The translations under genes were made by a program, and so were the position numbers. 64,000 bases of DNA from Mytilus edulis (Eukaryota > Mollusca > Bivalvia > Mytilida > Mytilidae): NCBI RefSeq assembly GCF_963676685.1, contig NC_092344.1, positions 95,510,749 through 95,574,748 of the forward strand. Reading direction: 5' to 3'. Position 1 is the first letter of the stretch. Each line of letters begins with the position of its first letter. The notes under the pieces were generated by a model, which saw only the letters and a list, made by a program, of their open reading frames with translations, searched no databases and had not been told where the DNA came from. Positions 36,201 through 51,200 of this stretch are shown here, piece after piece.

Positions 36201-39200
36201 GAACACTATTTGGACATTTAAAGGAAATAATCAAAGCCATTATTGTTTTGGTTAGTAATATTTACTTTCATTTAAGCCAAGTAGATAATACTTCTGTGCT
36301 GACAAGAATTATCATTGATATATGGTCATAATTATAAAATTAATTGTTTAATAAACTTTACATTTTTGAAAAACCAAGGCTGTTCTACCTCAGGAATAGA
36401 TTACCTTAGCTGTTTTTGGTTAAAAAAAATAGGAATGTTTGATCCTTAGCTGTTTTTGGTATAAAAAATAGGAATGTTTGATTCTCAATGCTCTTCAACT
36501 TAGAACTTTATTTGGCCTTTTCAAGTTTTATTCCTGCGTCACTGATTTTGTAGACCAAACGCGCGTCTGACGCAAATACAAAATTCCACTCCTGGTACCT
36601 ATAATGAGTATATTACTGGTCGATGCCACTGCTGGTGGAGATTTATTTCCCCGAGGGTATCACCAGCCCAGTAGTCAGCACTTCTGTGAGGACTTGAGTT
36701 ATCATTGATTTGTTCATAATTATAAATTAACTGTTAACAATCCTTTGAATTTTTGGAAAAACTAAGGCTTTTCTACATCAGGAATATAATACCTTAGCTG
36801 TATTTGGCAAAACTTTTAGGAATGTTTGGTCCTCAATGCTCTTCAACTTCGTACTTAATTTGGCCTTTTATAACATTTTTGATTCGAGCATCACTGATGA
36901 GTCTTTTGTAGACGAAACGCGCGTCTGGCGTAAATATTAAATTTTATTCCTGGTATCTATGATGAGTTTATTCATAAATGATAATGATTTATATTTCGTA
37001 AAAAAAGCATATGCCCTTCTTATGGTGAATGTCAAGGCAAAACGTGAAACTTAAGGTTGATTATCTTAATGTTAACAGAAATCTTAGCACGTTGTTAACC
37101 TTTATATGAAAAATCTACGCAGCGATTTTCCAAACAAAAAATCAAAAGAAAGCCACTTATTTTCCATATTCATATTAACATTTACTTACTGACTTCCTAC
37201 ACATTATTTGTTAATATTTTTGTCCGTCATGGAGATGTTCAATTTCATTCATCATTACAAGGGTAAAATTTTCAGCGGTTTAAAGATACTGATTTCAAGT
37301 GATATCTCCTATTTGCATGAGCAAACAGTTTTTGGAACTTTTCCTTTCATTTCACCTTTTATTATAACAGTTGTATTATTCATAAAACGAGCAATATTTA
37401 CTGCTTTCTAAACTAACTTTCCTTTGATGAATGAAACCACAGTCGAACACACAATCATTTCAACTTTCAAAAATGAAGGAAAGGTATGTTTGTATTTGAA
37501 CGCTGTCTGCACTACTATTCTTAAGCTTAACATTATAATTGACACAATAAGGCATCCAAAAGTTAAAATAAAGAAAAGCTAACAAGCAGGAAAACAGTAT
37601 ATTGAAGGTTATACTGTTCAAATGCTTCCTTAAACATAAAAAATTAACATGCAACCTTCCACAAAATGGTATACATGTATATGACAGAATTCCAACAATA
37701 TAATAAATCAATTCGATAACTTCGGTTCTAACTCGGACCGAGTAAAACGTTTTATCAAATTTCAGACAATAAAAACATGTACAATTGATTACAATAAGTT
37801 ACACTTACCACACAATCTACAATTAAAAATACAACTCTGTCGTGCCCAAACCATTCCAGGTCTATCTTTTAAGGCTACACCGAATTGCCAGTGGTTGTCC
37901 GATGCATTATAAAGTTCTAATCGCACATTTTGATCCGGTTTAGTGTAATTAAAACTGGACTGAATGCGTCATGGAAAAAAAATCAGCATGAGTTGGAACT
38001 CGCTAAGGAACTATACAAGTTTTTATTAACAAAAATGCAGTTGAAAATATTGGTTGTCTGAATTCCAGATGTAAAGAATATGCATAACATAGAATATTAT
38101 ATTGACACATTGCCTGTTGCTGATGACTTTTTAAGATATTTGCATTAGTTACTGTCTAATTAAGTATCCCTTATATACTTTAATGTATTAGTTTTGCAAA
38201 GACACTGCCTGCGCTTAACAATGTAATATGTATCGTTTTGACTGTGATTAAATGCAAACACACGACGGGTGCCAGATGTTGAGAGGTTCTGCTTACCCAT
38301 CCGGAATCCCATTTTGTTAGGCTCTTGATGCTTAATTTTTGTTTTGTTTTTCGTACTGATATATTTGGTTGAGCCATTTTCAACCGACGTTTACAGTTTG
38401 TTATTATATTGTTTTTCTAAAACACCACTGTCCCAGACAAGGGGAGGGTTGATCGCTCATACACATATCTACACACAATGTAAACAAGTGAGCAAATAAA
38501 TAAAAAAATAAAGGCAAACATATTACATCATATAGTATATGGATATGAACTAACTATTTATTTACCTGACACATCACATTTCCAGACATGCTGACTATTC
38601 CCCTACACCAGTATAAAGTAGTCACATTGTTTGATGAAACTGGGTCAGTATAAACAGAGAGCCACACATAGCTACTGTTCTTTTCCTTTTCCACAATAAC
38701 TGTCACTCTGTCGTTTTCAACTGTACAAGGTGAAAAGAGAATATTGGTGTACGTTAATATCTAATTTACTGCAGTTTTCGTGATACTATTCCGATGTATT
38801 TGTCATATCATACGGTGACAATCGAACAGCGGTATACAACTATTGCCTTTAGTTACCGATGTACAAATCTAATGGTGTCATCACACAAATTTCAAAAGGA
38901 TAAAGACTGAGTTCCTCTTGCCAAGACTTTTCGGTGACGCTCAGATCAAAATACTTAGAAAGTACAAAGTTGAAGAGCATTGATGACTCAAAATTCCACA
39001 GAAGTTGTGCCAAATACGGATAAGGTTATCTATGCCTTGGATAATAATATCCTAAATATAAGCATAAGACTGTGAAAACATTTCGTTTGTGAAATAAAGT
39101 ACACCATTTAGTTCTTGATGGTTACCGTAAACCTTATGTAGTATCGATATCAGTCGTTATGTCGCATTATTATAAGACATAGTTATAACTTGGCGTGACA

Positions 39201-42200
39201 TTTTTAAATATTTTTTTTTATAAATAAAAGATATTTCGCTGTCAAGTGTATGTGATTAAACTTTTTCTCATATTATCAAATTATCATTGCTTTCGAAACT
39301 CACTTTTTTTATTGGTGGTATTTACTTGCAAGGAAGTTGGTTCCAATGATGTACCATTGATATTCCTGGCAAAGATGTAAACCGTATGATCGTTCATCAT
39401 ATTTTTATATTCTATTTCAAGCGTAAGGTAGTCTGATGTGTAGTTTACTGTAACATTGTTTGGGTAAACGACTTGATATCCAATAACTAGCCCTCTCGAC
39501 ATTTGCAAATCCATTTTCTAACAAACGAACAAAAATGGAATGAAAGCGAGTAAATATTTTTTAACGAAGATGTCATCAGGTATGCTCATATTCCGGTTAA
39601 CATAAAATCATTATAAGAATGGGAACCAGAAAGTGCAGCACCAAAAGACAGTGAAACAACTATAATATTTCAAAATAGGTTAACCGACCTTTATTTGTTA
39701 TTGTGTCGATATACTATAAAACAAAATATGTACAGTTTACTGGTATTGTATTGAAAAATATTTTTAATTTTTGATAGTTATTCAATAGAGTGTTTTCTCA
39801 TTTGATAACAACCATTCCTTTGAAGAAACTTTTTGAATGTTTTAACTGAGATCAGTAAATTATACGTGTACCCATGATTTTGTCCGAACTTATTTGACGT
39901 CTTTCTATTTTTACTAAGTAAGAACAAGAGAGCATTAACAGCTCTGTTAAATTAAGAAGTACCTGGGTACTTAATTTTGCCAAATTTGACATCCTGTGTT
40001 ATTTAACATGGAACTCATCAATTTACATTACATGTAGAAATAAAGTCAAATTTTAGATAACTTTAATTTTATATATCTAAAGCTTTCTTGAAATATATTG
40101 TGTTCGTGTGTTTTCTACATTTGAAAATGCCTGTACAAAGTCAGGATTATAACATTTGTTGTCCATTCGTTTAATGTGTTTTATCATTTGATTTTGCCAG
40201 TTGATAAGGGTATTTCCGTTTTGATTTTTTCTTGGAGATCAGTATTTTTGTGATTTTACTTTTTTTAAAAGGTCAATACAAAATAAGGTTTCTTTTCAAT
40301 ATTATTTAAAATTGTATATGTGTCTTCAAAGAAGATTCAGAAAGCTATGAGTAACAAGAGGCACCAAATCAGCAGTAGTAATGCCACGTGGACAAAACAA
40401 GACTAACGAGAATAAGTTACCTTGAAATAGAGGAGTATTGAATTGTTAATACAAATAAAGGAATTGGTTTCCAGCTCTGGTCCAACAAGTGGTCCTATAG
40501 AAACAGATATAATAAACAGATTATAGTATTGGTCAATATTATATTTTTATTTCAAATAAATATTTCAAAAACCAATTCATGCAATTTATTAGAAGATCGA
40601 AAAGCTATATAAGCGCTAGTTAGGTTGTATTAACACTTATGTTTTTCTTTAATTATTAGTAAATTGAAAAATATTTTGCAAATGTATGCTTCCGTCTGAA
40701 AGGAAATTATTGCTCAAAGTTTGAATGCAATTAACTGTTGAAACATATGTTTTGGTCTGGTGTAACACTCGATTGAATTGGCCAATTTGTTTTTTTATGT
40801 ACTTGAAAGTGTAAAAAAATAGTTTTTATATATTTTGTTTATTACTTAGATAAGACTACTACGTATGTAGCACCTCCCATCACACAATGTTTTGCCACTG
40901 TTTTAAAGAATGATGCAATTCACAGAAATTTTATTTCTGTATTTTTTAAATTTCCTGATAATTTACTCTATTTTTATTTAGATTGTATAACAATGCAATT
41001 AACTTTTTTGGTCGCATTTTACTTTTGAAATATTACAGACAATTCTTGAAATTAACTTCGTGAAGTTAAACCAATCTTCATCTTGGAACAAGACTTATTT
41101 GGTTCTAATAAGCCCTCACAAGACCAGTACCTCACTCATCTCGAGCTATACAGATCTGTTGAACATCTTGTAGACCCCAGTCATTTGAAAGCTTTACAAA
41201 GGGTTAGGGGTTTATGGAGATTATATTTTGACAATCAGGAAGACCGAGATAAAACACTCACAAATGGTCTTGTTATTCGTAAAAAGCTAATACAAACATA
41301 TGCTAGAAATCCCAAAACTGCTGAAAATGAAGATCCTAACAATGTTCGAGTAAGAATAAAAAATATACCTTGCTCAGCAGATGACGGTCAAATTCAAAGA
41401 GCCCTTGAATTTAATCACTGTGTAGTACATACATTATTTCGTGAAAGGCTACGAGTCGATGGACGCGTAACAAATTGTCAGACTGGCGATCGCATTGCAA
41501 TATGTGACCCAATACCAAATCCTTTGCCAAAAACTTTATTCATAGGTAAATACAAAGCAGTGGTACTCCATCGAGGTCAAGTTGACACCCGTACAAACAT
41601 TAAATGCAATAAATGTCTACAAGAGGGACATAAATCTTATGAATGCCCAAACGATTGGGTGTGTCGAACATGTGGTGGCAGCGGTCATAAAGCAAGCTAT
41701 TGCTTTACTTGCCCAGATGATTGGGTATGTCAGACATGCGGGAAGTCCGGTCATACAGCAAAATACTGTAATGCAGACTCCGATTCTTCTAGTGAAGATA
41801 GCCAATCTGAATCAGAATCAGATTCAGACATTCCCACACATCCAGAAAGCTGTCAAAAGGATGCGTCACAAACAACCCAAGCAGCTGAAGCAGAACAAAA
41901 AACGCCTAGCTTTACTTTTAACAAACAGGCAAGCAACAATCTTGAAAATCATTCAAACCTAAGTGAAAAAAAGGAACAACGACATGTCAAAAAGGCTAAA
42001 CGAGCAAAAAATAAAAAGGACAAACAAAATTCAAATAAAGATCAGCCGAGCATGGAACGCTTCCTAGCAGAAGCCTTTAGAACTCCATCAAATAAAACCA
42101 ATGAAGAGAAAAAAACACGTACTAAACAAACAGCAAGTACTCCTACTGATGAGCTTCACAAGAGAGAAGAACCAGTGAAAAAAACAAAATCCTAAGCTCA

Positions 42201-45200
42201 TCTTAATTATAACTATCAACTACAAATCTTCATGTGTTTTAAATTGTATATATTGTATATATTTCTTTGTTTACTTTGTACTATAAACATAGACTGTGTT
42301 TATCAAGTGAACAAAATTGTAATTTGTGAATGTGATGTCTATATTGTAGATAGCATACATTCAAAAGAGAAATATCAGAATAGTTGTTTATTTAAAAATG
42401 TAGTAAATACAGCATATATGAAATTATTTGTAAATGAAAAATGTATAGACTATGAATATAAAGGTGGTAAATCTTCTTGGATAAAAAATATTGTTCCATG
42501 CACATCTAAAACAAATGAAAATTGCTTAATTGGTTGGAGCACTAAATTAACGAAATGCAGTATTCATAGACACACTTTAATCCTTTGTCATAATATATTC
42601 TTGGAATCAAGTAAAAAACAGCCAGTCTTGAAGTATAAAAGTACAGTTTCGGTAAATGACAATCTTCCGATGTTCTTTTCTTCAGGATACGAACATATTT
42701 CTACACAGTTATTTTTTATAAACATTAACGAAACAGCCAAAAATATCCAACTGTTCTTGAACTTAGATATCACACACTTCTTTGTTGTGCACATATTTCC
42801 AGAATTAAGCACTTCTAGTAAAGTCATTTGGCTAACAACATTCTGTGACACGATTAATTCCATATCTGTAAAAAAATATAAAAGTTGTAAATACAAAAGA
42901 ACCACCCGCGCTATCAAAATTACAGTAAATGACAATGCTAATGTTTACAAAATACAAGACGTTTTCAGAAAGTCAGTAATGAAACTAAAAATAGAAATTA
43001 ACTTTACCTGTGCTATTTATAGGTCTAAAAATAACTACATGTTTATCTGGGTCACGATACATAGAACAGGTTTATACATTTTGCTAGATTTAAATAAATC
43101 GTTTAAGAGATCAACAATTAAACTTCTTTAATACTATAATGAAAACAAAAAACTTCCACATTTGCTCACTTAATTGTCAAGGTTTAGCGAGAAAGGAAAA
43201 GCGCTTTAGATTATTCTCTTGGTTTCAACAGCAGAAATGCGACATTTTAATGGCACAAGAAACTCACTTGTCAAAAGATTTGATAAAGCAAATTAACAAT
43301 GAATTCCATGGCAAACATCTTCACAGCCTAGGCACAACAAATTCAAGGGGAGTTTCTTACTTTATTAATAAATCACTAGACTTTAAATTAATTAATGAAT
43401 TTTGTGATAAAGAAGGGAGAATTATTATAATTAATATAGAAATTCAAGATAAGATTTTTACCTTAGTAAACTTGTATGCACCTAATGAAGTTCATGCAAG
43501 AAACCAATTTTATAAAAAAGTAAGTAAATTAATTGAAGAACACACTCTTGGTGCTCTAATAGTAGGGGGAGATATGAATGATTTACTCTCAGCTTTAGAT
43601 ACAAAGAACAATAAATTACATAAAAAGTTAAAAAAGCCAGTCAATGGTTTAAAACAATTAATTAAAACACATAAATTGATAGACATTTGGAGACAATTAA
43701 ATAAAGATAAAAAACAATTCACATGGAAAAGAAAAAATTCTACAAATGAAGCTAGTAGAATAGACTTCTTTATAATATGCACACAAGCACGCCTAAGTAC
43801 TGTATCTGCTGATATCAGGCCTGCACAAATTTCATTCACAGACCACCAGGCTATTTCGCTTAAATTAGACATTTATGCAAATAATCGGGGTAAAGGATAT
43901 TTTAAAATGAATAACAGTATATTGACTGATACTCAGTACAATAAACTAATAAATAAGTTAATTGAAAAGTATGAGCAAAATTTTAATCTTACAAATGTCC
44001 TAAATCAGTGGGACCTGCTAAAAACTGACATAAGAGAGTCTACTATCCAATACTGTAAATCAAAAGCCAGAGAAAGGAAAAATAATATTTTAATAATGGA
44101 AAACAAACTAAATCTTTTAAATGAAAGATTAGACAAATTACCTGATAGGAAAAATAATGAACTTTTTAATCAAATAAAAAATTTAGAAAAAGATTTAGAA
44201 GAGATATACTCTTTAAAAGCCAAAGGAGCCCAAGTTAGATCAAGAATAAAATGGGTAGAGGAAGGGGAAAAAAATACTAAGTACTTTTTATCTCTAGAAA
44301 AAAATAGACAGGCTAAAAAATCTATTAATAAATTAATGACCAAAACCGGTGAGGTTACTGTTGATCAAAGTGAAATTTTAGATGTAAGTAAAGAGTATTA
44401 TAAATCTCTGTACAAAAGTACATGTCCCGAAACTGAAATTTTAAAGACATACATAGAAAATACCCCCATTGATCATTCTTTAACTCCTTGTGAAAGCAAA
44501 CAAGTGGATGGTAAATTAACTTTAGAAGAGCTAACATCTTCTATTTATAATATGAAACTAAATAAGACTCCAGGCAAAGATGGCTTAACAGTTGAGTTTT
44601 ATCGACAATTTTGGCCAAATTTAAAACATATTGTATTGAATGTTTCTAATACATGTTATGATAATGAAACTTTATCTGAGACCCAAAAGATTGGGATAAT
44701 ATCATTGATTTTTAAAAAAAATGACCCTTTGTCCTTAGATAATTACCGTCCAATTACTTTATTGAATACTGATGTAAAACTTATTACATATACTTTAGCA
44801 CAAAGACTAAAAAAAATCTTACCCCTAATTATACATAGAGATCAAAATGGTTATGTTAAAAATCGATATATAGGATTTAACGTACGCCAAATTCAAGATA
44901 TTATAGATTATGCTGAAAACTTTAATATTGATGGAGCTATACTATTTATTGACTTTTCTAAAGCGTTCGATTCACTCGAATGGGACTTTATGCTGGAATC
45001 ATTAAAAAAATTTGGATTTAATAAGTCTTTTCAAAAGTGGGTCAAAACACTTTACCATGATATAAAAGGATGTATTTTAAATAACGGGTGGATTTCTGAA
45101 ACCTTCGGGATTCAACGGGGAATTCGACAAGGATGCCCTTTAAGCGCGTTATTGTTTGTTTTATCAGTTGAAATACTGGCTTGTAGGATAAGGGATAATA

Positions 45201-48200
45201 ATGATCTGAAAGGGATACAAATAAAAATTGATAAAAATACTCACAGCCTAAAAATCTCACAGCTAGCAGATGATACAACTCTCTTTCTAAGATCTAAAAA
45301 TGAAATAAAAAATGCACTTAATTTAATAGAAACTTTTGGATCTTTTTCAGGGCTTAAACTTAATAGAAATAAAACAGAAGGTATATGGTTAGGTAAACTA
45401 AAACACTGCAAAGACAAATTTGAAAGTATCAATTGGAAAGATACGGTGAAAAGTCTTGGCATTTATTTTGGCCTGAACAAAAAAGAATGTGAAACAATAA
45501 ATATAGAAAGACAGTTTGAAAAATCAGAAAGGATACTAAATGATTGGAAGAAAAGAAAATTGAGTATGATAGGAAAAATAACTATAATTAAAACACTAGT
45601 TATTCCCAATATAACATACGTTGCTTCATTGATAAATCTCAGCAGTGAAATTATTAGTCAATTTAAAAAAATCTTATTTAATTTTTTATGGGAGGGTGGT
45701 AGCGAGAAAGTTAAACGCTCAGTGTTAAGAAAAGATTATATTGAAGGGGGATTAAAAATGACAGATATTGACGCATACATTGAGGCTATTAAAATAAATT
45801 GGGTTAAAAGATTAACTGATGAAACTTGTGCTAACTGGAAAATCATACCTACTTTTTATTTTAGAGAGTTTGGGGAAAATAATTTAATATTTAAAATGAA
45901 TCTTAATACTCATAAGTCACTAGAAAACCTTAAAAACTTACCTACATTTTACTTTGAAATTTTGAAATGTTGGATTAAAAATGGAGGTGGAAAGACGAAA
46001 GTACCTGATAATTATAGAGATATAAGAAAGCAAGTTATTTGGGGAAACCAATATATAAAAACAGGTGGTAAAAGTTTATATTATAGTAATTGGGTAAAGG
46101 AAAACATAATTTTTGTAAATGATGTAATTGATGATAAAGGAGAAATTTCTCATAAAATATTAGATAAACTTAAAAAGAAACAAAATTGGATTTCCGAAAT
46201 ATGTTCCCTTCGGAAAGCTTTACCCAAAAGTTGGATCCAAAAATTAAAGAGCAATATATCAAAACATACTAAAATCAACATTACACAAGACATTAAAATG
46301 TTAAGTAATGGATTGTATTACGATCTAGACAAAATTAAGTTTAAAGAAATTTATAATATTATTATCAGGTCAAATAAAGAGCTTCCAGTAGGTTTTTGCT
46401 CATGGAAAAACCAACTATCAGGTGAAAATGTTATATATTTCATTAAGAAAAATTTATCTTTCACCTTTCTTTTTTTAAAAGATAATAGATTAAAAATGTT
46501 TAGATGGAAATTACTGCATAATATTTTAGCTATTAACCATAATTTGTATCGCTGGAAGGTAGTTAATAGTGAAAACTGTGAACTATGTTCTAAATCTGAT
46601 AGCTATAATCATTTTTTCTTTGAATGCACATGGGTAAAAAATTATTGGACATTTCTACACAAAATATTTATGTATCTTAATATTGGGCAACATGTTTTTT
46701 GTCTACAAAATCTTGTAGTAGGGTACAAAATTGAAGATGTGGATTATCATGTACTTAATCATATTATAACAATTGTTTGCTTTGTGATTTATAAATGTTT
46801 TTATTTATCCGAAAAGAGAACCAAATATGTGAATATGATGTCAGTCCTAAAAAACGAAATTGATACACAAATTTTATATCATCCGGAAAATTCCTTTTTG
46901 AGAAAATTTCAAAGAAAAATTTTAGAAAATTGATTCTTTGGCTGTCATATTTATAGTTGATTGACCTACATTTTTGAGAATCACAAAAATGTCATTGAAA
47001 TAAAAAGAAGACAAATTTCTAACGAAATTGCCTTTTACTTTTTTTGTTTGATTATCATATATAGTATATCATTCAATGTTTAGCGTACTTGAAAGATAAG
47101 ACACTATCTAAAAACTACCATAATTCAATTATACTGACCTCTTAATCCGATCGAAACCATGCTCTTTCACTTTCGATTAATCCAAAACTAAAAGCTAAAC
47201 AAAAGACGGTCAAAGTTCCGTTTTTCTTTTCATTGTGAAGTAAAGTACATGTTGTAGACAGCTATTACTCTGTTAATTGTAACTAACACGCAATACTACA
47301 TGTATGTAAAATTATAAAAAGTTTACCAATAAAATCCCCTGGTTTTATTGGTAATTAACCATACAGGGCAGAACCTTAATGCCATTGTTGTAACATTAAG
47401 GAGATTTGTTAACAACTATTATCATAGTAAAATAAAGTATCTGAAGTTGTAAAAAAAAAAAAAAAAAAGACAATTCTTGAAATTAAGTATCACGCTTCAT
47501 GTGTGCATGCTAGCCTGTATTATGTGTTACGTATTCACAGTCATTGCATCACCTTCTATTTACTGTAAACTTATATATAAACCATTTGTCTTTTGCACAG
47601 TTTACACAAGTATTCCCCATTTCAAACTAATTGAAAGAGTTGGTATTGCTTTGTTTCATTAAAAAAAACCGGCCAACGTAGATACTAGTAACTTGTCTTG
47701 GGGAGGGATAAATCCTACTTTGTAAAGAATCACTCTGATTTAAACAAAAATATTCTCTGAAACTGACACCATAAAGATGCTTGATATCTTGATTGAGAAC
47801 ATTTTTGCAACTTTTTGAGGACGTGCTTTTCAACAATCTATTGGCATTCCAATGGGAACCAATTGTGCCCCTCTTCTTGCGGGCGTGTTCATCTATATTA
47901 TTATGAGTCTGACTTCATACATGAACTTTTTAAGAAGAAAGATAAGAAGTTAGAAATATCCGTTAACTTTACTTTCAGCTATACAGATAGTGTTCTTTCA
48001 CTTAATAATTCAAAATTTGGTGACTATGTTCAACGCATCTATCCCATCATATAGAGACAAAGGAAACAAGTCTGTCTCATATCTTGAATTACATCTAGAA
48101 ATTGACAATGAGGGTCGGTTAAAAACAAAACTTTTCGACACAAGAGATGATTTCAGCTTCCTAATTGTGAACTTTCCTTTTCGATGTAGCAAAATTACAG

Positions 48201-51200
48201 CAGCGCCTGCATACGGGGTAAATATCTCCCAATTGATACGAAATTTCCGGACTTGTGTTTCCTATCATGATTTCCTTGATATAGCTTTACTGCTCACAAG
48301 GAAGTTATTAAACCAAGAGTTCTAAATGGTGAAGTTAAAATCATCCCTTTGTAAATTTTACGGACGCAACACGAGTTGGTTGACCGTTATGGAATTTACG
48401 TTTCACAGATGATATCAGATATGTTCCTTATGTCGTAACTACAATCCCGTTCCCTTTTCACTAATGTGACCTACTGAATTAGACTATTAACCGGATTTGT
48501 AATAACATGAGCAACACGATAGGTACCAAATGTGGAGCAAGGTCTGCTCACTCTCCCGGAGCACCTGACATCGTGTTAATTAGTCTTTAGTTTTCTATTT
48601 TGTGTCTTGTGTACTATCATTTGTCTGGCTGTCTTTTTATATTTTAGCCATGACACTGTCAGTTTGTTTTCGATCTATGAGTTTGACTGTCCCTCTGGTA
48701 TCTTTCGCCCCTCTTTTATAGCGGTATCATTATTTAGAAGTAGCATATTTCTGCGGGTTTATAATTATAAAATTATGTTTTTTAACCTTTGCAAATAACA
48801 TATATACATTTGTCTAAATTTTATAGTCAAAGTAAAAATCTTACTGTCAGATTTTGTTGAGAAAATTGCTGACCGAGCTCCAGGACTCCAATATGCGGAC
48901 TTTGAAAGTTTACACTGTACTTGTACTATATACTGTGTTGCTGGCATCATACTGCTGATGTTAACTATCATATTTTTTTGACGGATATTAAACATAACGG
49001 ATTTCTAAAAAGAAAACCTACTACAGTTTCTAAAGTTGATATACATGATTTAAAATGATGATCTAATATGAACAGACGTTTTGAAAAAAAAACCACACTT
49101 CTGAGTTAGATATCAAACTTATGTTAAAAAGTAGAAATCAGATTTATTTTGTGAGTTTATTTGAATTAAATGTAATTTGTAATTTCTATTAGAATAGAGA
49201 TACCCTGATAAATACGCTTTATTATATTAAAAGTCAACCACTGTTTTCATAAAAAAAAATCTGAACAACATATACTTACCTTTTCCCTACTCGTATTGGA
49301 AAAAGTTTCTACCAAACATGTGACATTAGTACTGAGATTGAAAGGCTTTGGGAGAATTGGCATTGTCCATGAAGCTTTTAATGTATCAACAGTGGTAGTA
49401 ACACTCAGCTGCTTGACTGGATCTAGACATGCTTCAAATTATATTATTATTAGTTAGCTTTCATTTTACGATAAGGCTATTTTCATTTTGTCAAAATTAA
49501 CTAAAAAATATCGTTGATGAATTATTCACTTTCAAGACAATAATTCGACTTTATTGAATCCGTATTCACGTGGTTGATCTCTATTTATAGTTAAGCTTAT
49601 ATCGGGTTAAAGACCTTCTAAAGTCTTCAGAGTTATCATCTTGAGAGTTAATTACTAAGTAGATGACGTCTAGACAAAAATACACATGAAATATACATGT
49701 ACATATAATAAAGTCCATAAATGTTAATTGTTTATTTAAGACTTTTTGCAATTTAGATATACGTTTTAGTATGTTCTAAATTAAATACTGGAACTTGAGT
49801 CAAATTGATGAGATTAAAACACTTTTATGCAATACATGTATTTATGTAATTGTAAATGTACAAAATCTATATCGACAGAATTTTACTTTGGTGAACTATT
49901 TTTTTAGTAATCTTACACGGAACAAGCATTTAAAAAAACTGCATGATTTCATTTCTATGGTGATTGCAAAACATGGTCTTTGAATTGTTATATATTTGTG
50001 TTTTCGTTCAACGCCACTAAAACACCTCTAAACCTTATATTTACTTCATTAAAATAATTTTCAAAACTGTGTTGTCAATATATAACTTACTGATATTTTC
50101 TTGAATATATATTGATCGATTGAACTTAATTTCACCCCAGAGGTTCTGGGCATGAAATGATAAAACCAGTTTATCATTTGGTGTTATTTCTGTTAGCTGT
50201 ATGACACATCGACGACACAAGGAAATGTTTTTGTTATCATATCTAAGGTAACATAGTGAACTTCGACATTCTTGTTGCTTACAAGTATCTGAATCAGAAA
50301 CACAACTTCCATGTGCAGAACTGAAACGAAAAATAAAATATTGCGCATAAACAACAGGATATAATCATCATTCTCATAAAAGTACTATTTCCATATCAAT
50401 ATTGGCTCTTTTTTGGAATAAAAAACAATCCACCAAACACACGAGTAAGACTAAATAAATGTATTATTACATAATTCTAACAATAGTAATGAAAGCTTAA
50501 AATGATTTTTGCTGCTGCTGCTGATACTTATAATTTTTTTTCACTCACAAGAATAAGATTGTAAATTATTGATCATTTTTCCTTAGGGTTTTATGGAAAT
50601 GGCAAAACAACTTCACTACTTTTTGAATTGATAACTCTATACTTGGAGAGCAGAAAAAAACTTTTTTGATTTTGAAGCCCCCATTTACAAGCAAAAGATT
50701 TTAGTTTTACTTTTTCAAAATTGTTGTTTTCTGATCTCATCTATTATCCAACAGCTTGATTATCTGCACTCTATCTCGACCAAATTACATTGTAAAAAGA
50801 ACCCTGTCTCGCTCGTTTTTGACTTTATGGGATATCCAACCTTTTGGTTTTACCTTTATTTGTATCTTCATCGTGGATTAACGATATTTGAAAATCGATA
50901 AACTGCTGCTGTCTCTAAATTGACAAAAAAAGTATATCCAATTCATTTAACATCAATAATTAAACATTGGCCTTACATTGAAGAATACTTTACGCTCCAT
51001 TGTATGCAGTCATCATCAGAACTCCAATTGCAATGTAATGTGCTATCACTTTTTAGAATACATTCTACTGTGATCATATCTTGTGGTTTTTCTAAAATAA
51101 TTATAAAACAAACAATTATGGCTGCATGTCAATAATAGAGATAAAGGAATAGTTTAATATCTATCTTCGTGAAAACAGTTACTAGAATAAAACGATATAA

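Larger units (their letters stand above)
41056..47468 (+). mobile_element. LINE (L1/Tx1-like non-LTR retrotransposon), 5'-truncated, with an extra ORF
   Basis: GACAATTCTTGAAATTAA occurs directly at 41038-41055 and 47469-47486, an 18-bp target duplication. The element ends in a poly(A) run (about 47450-47468), so both borders are fixed at about 6.4 kb. It carries, in order: ORF1 (start missing), a 299-codon middle ORF, ORF2 with endonuclease and reverse transcriptase, and a 535-base 3' UTR. All three frames are free of internal stops, which suggests a young insertion. It sits antisense in the receptor intron between exons 48845 and 40494. The overall plan is that of L1/Tx1-type elements, but the middle ORF is not part of their usual plan. 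Confidence 0.92.

Noticed and set aside
41582-41962. Overlapping 126-codon frame within LINE ORF1
   Set aside because: It reads the zinc-knuckle region out of frame. The main frame carries the CCHC motifs, so this is a shadow.
50920-51135. Plus-strand open frame of 71 codons
   Set aside because: It is antisense to the cytokine receptor exon at 50977-51091, which has correct splice sites, phases and cysteine pattern.
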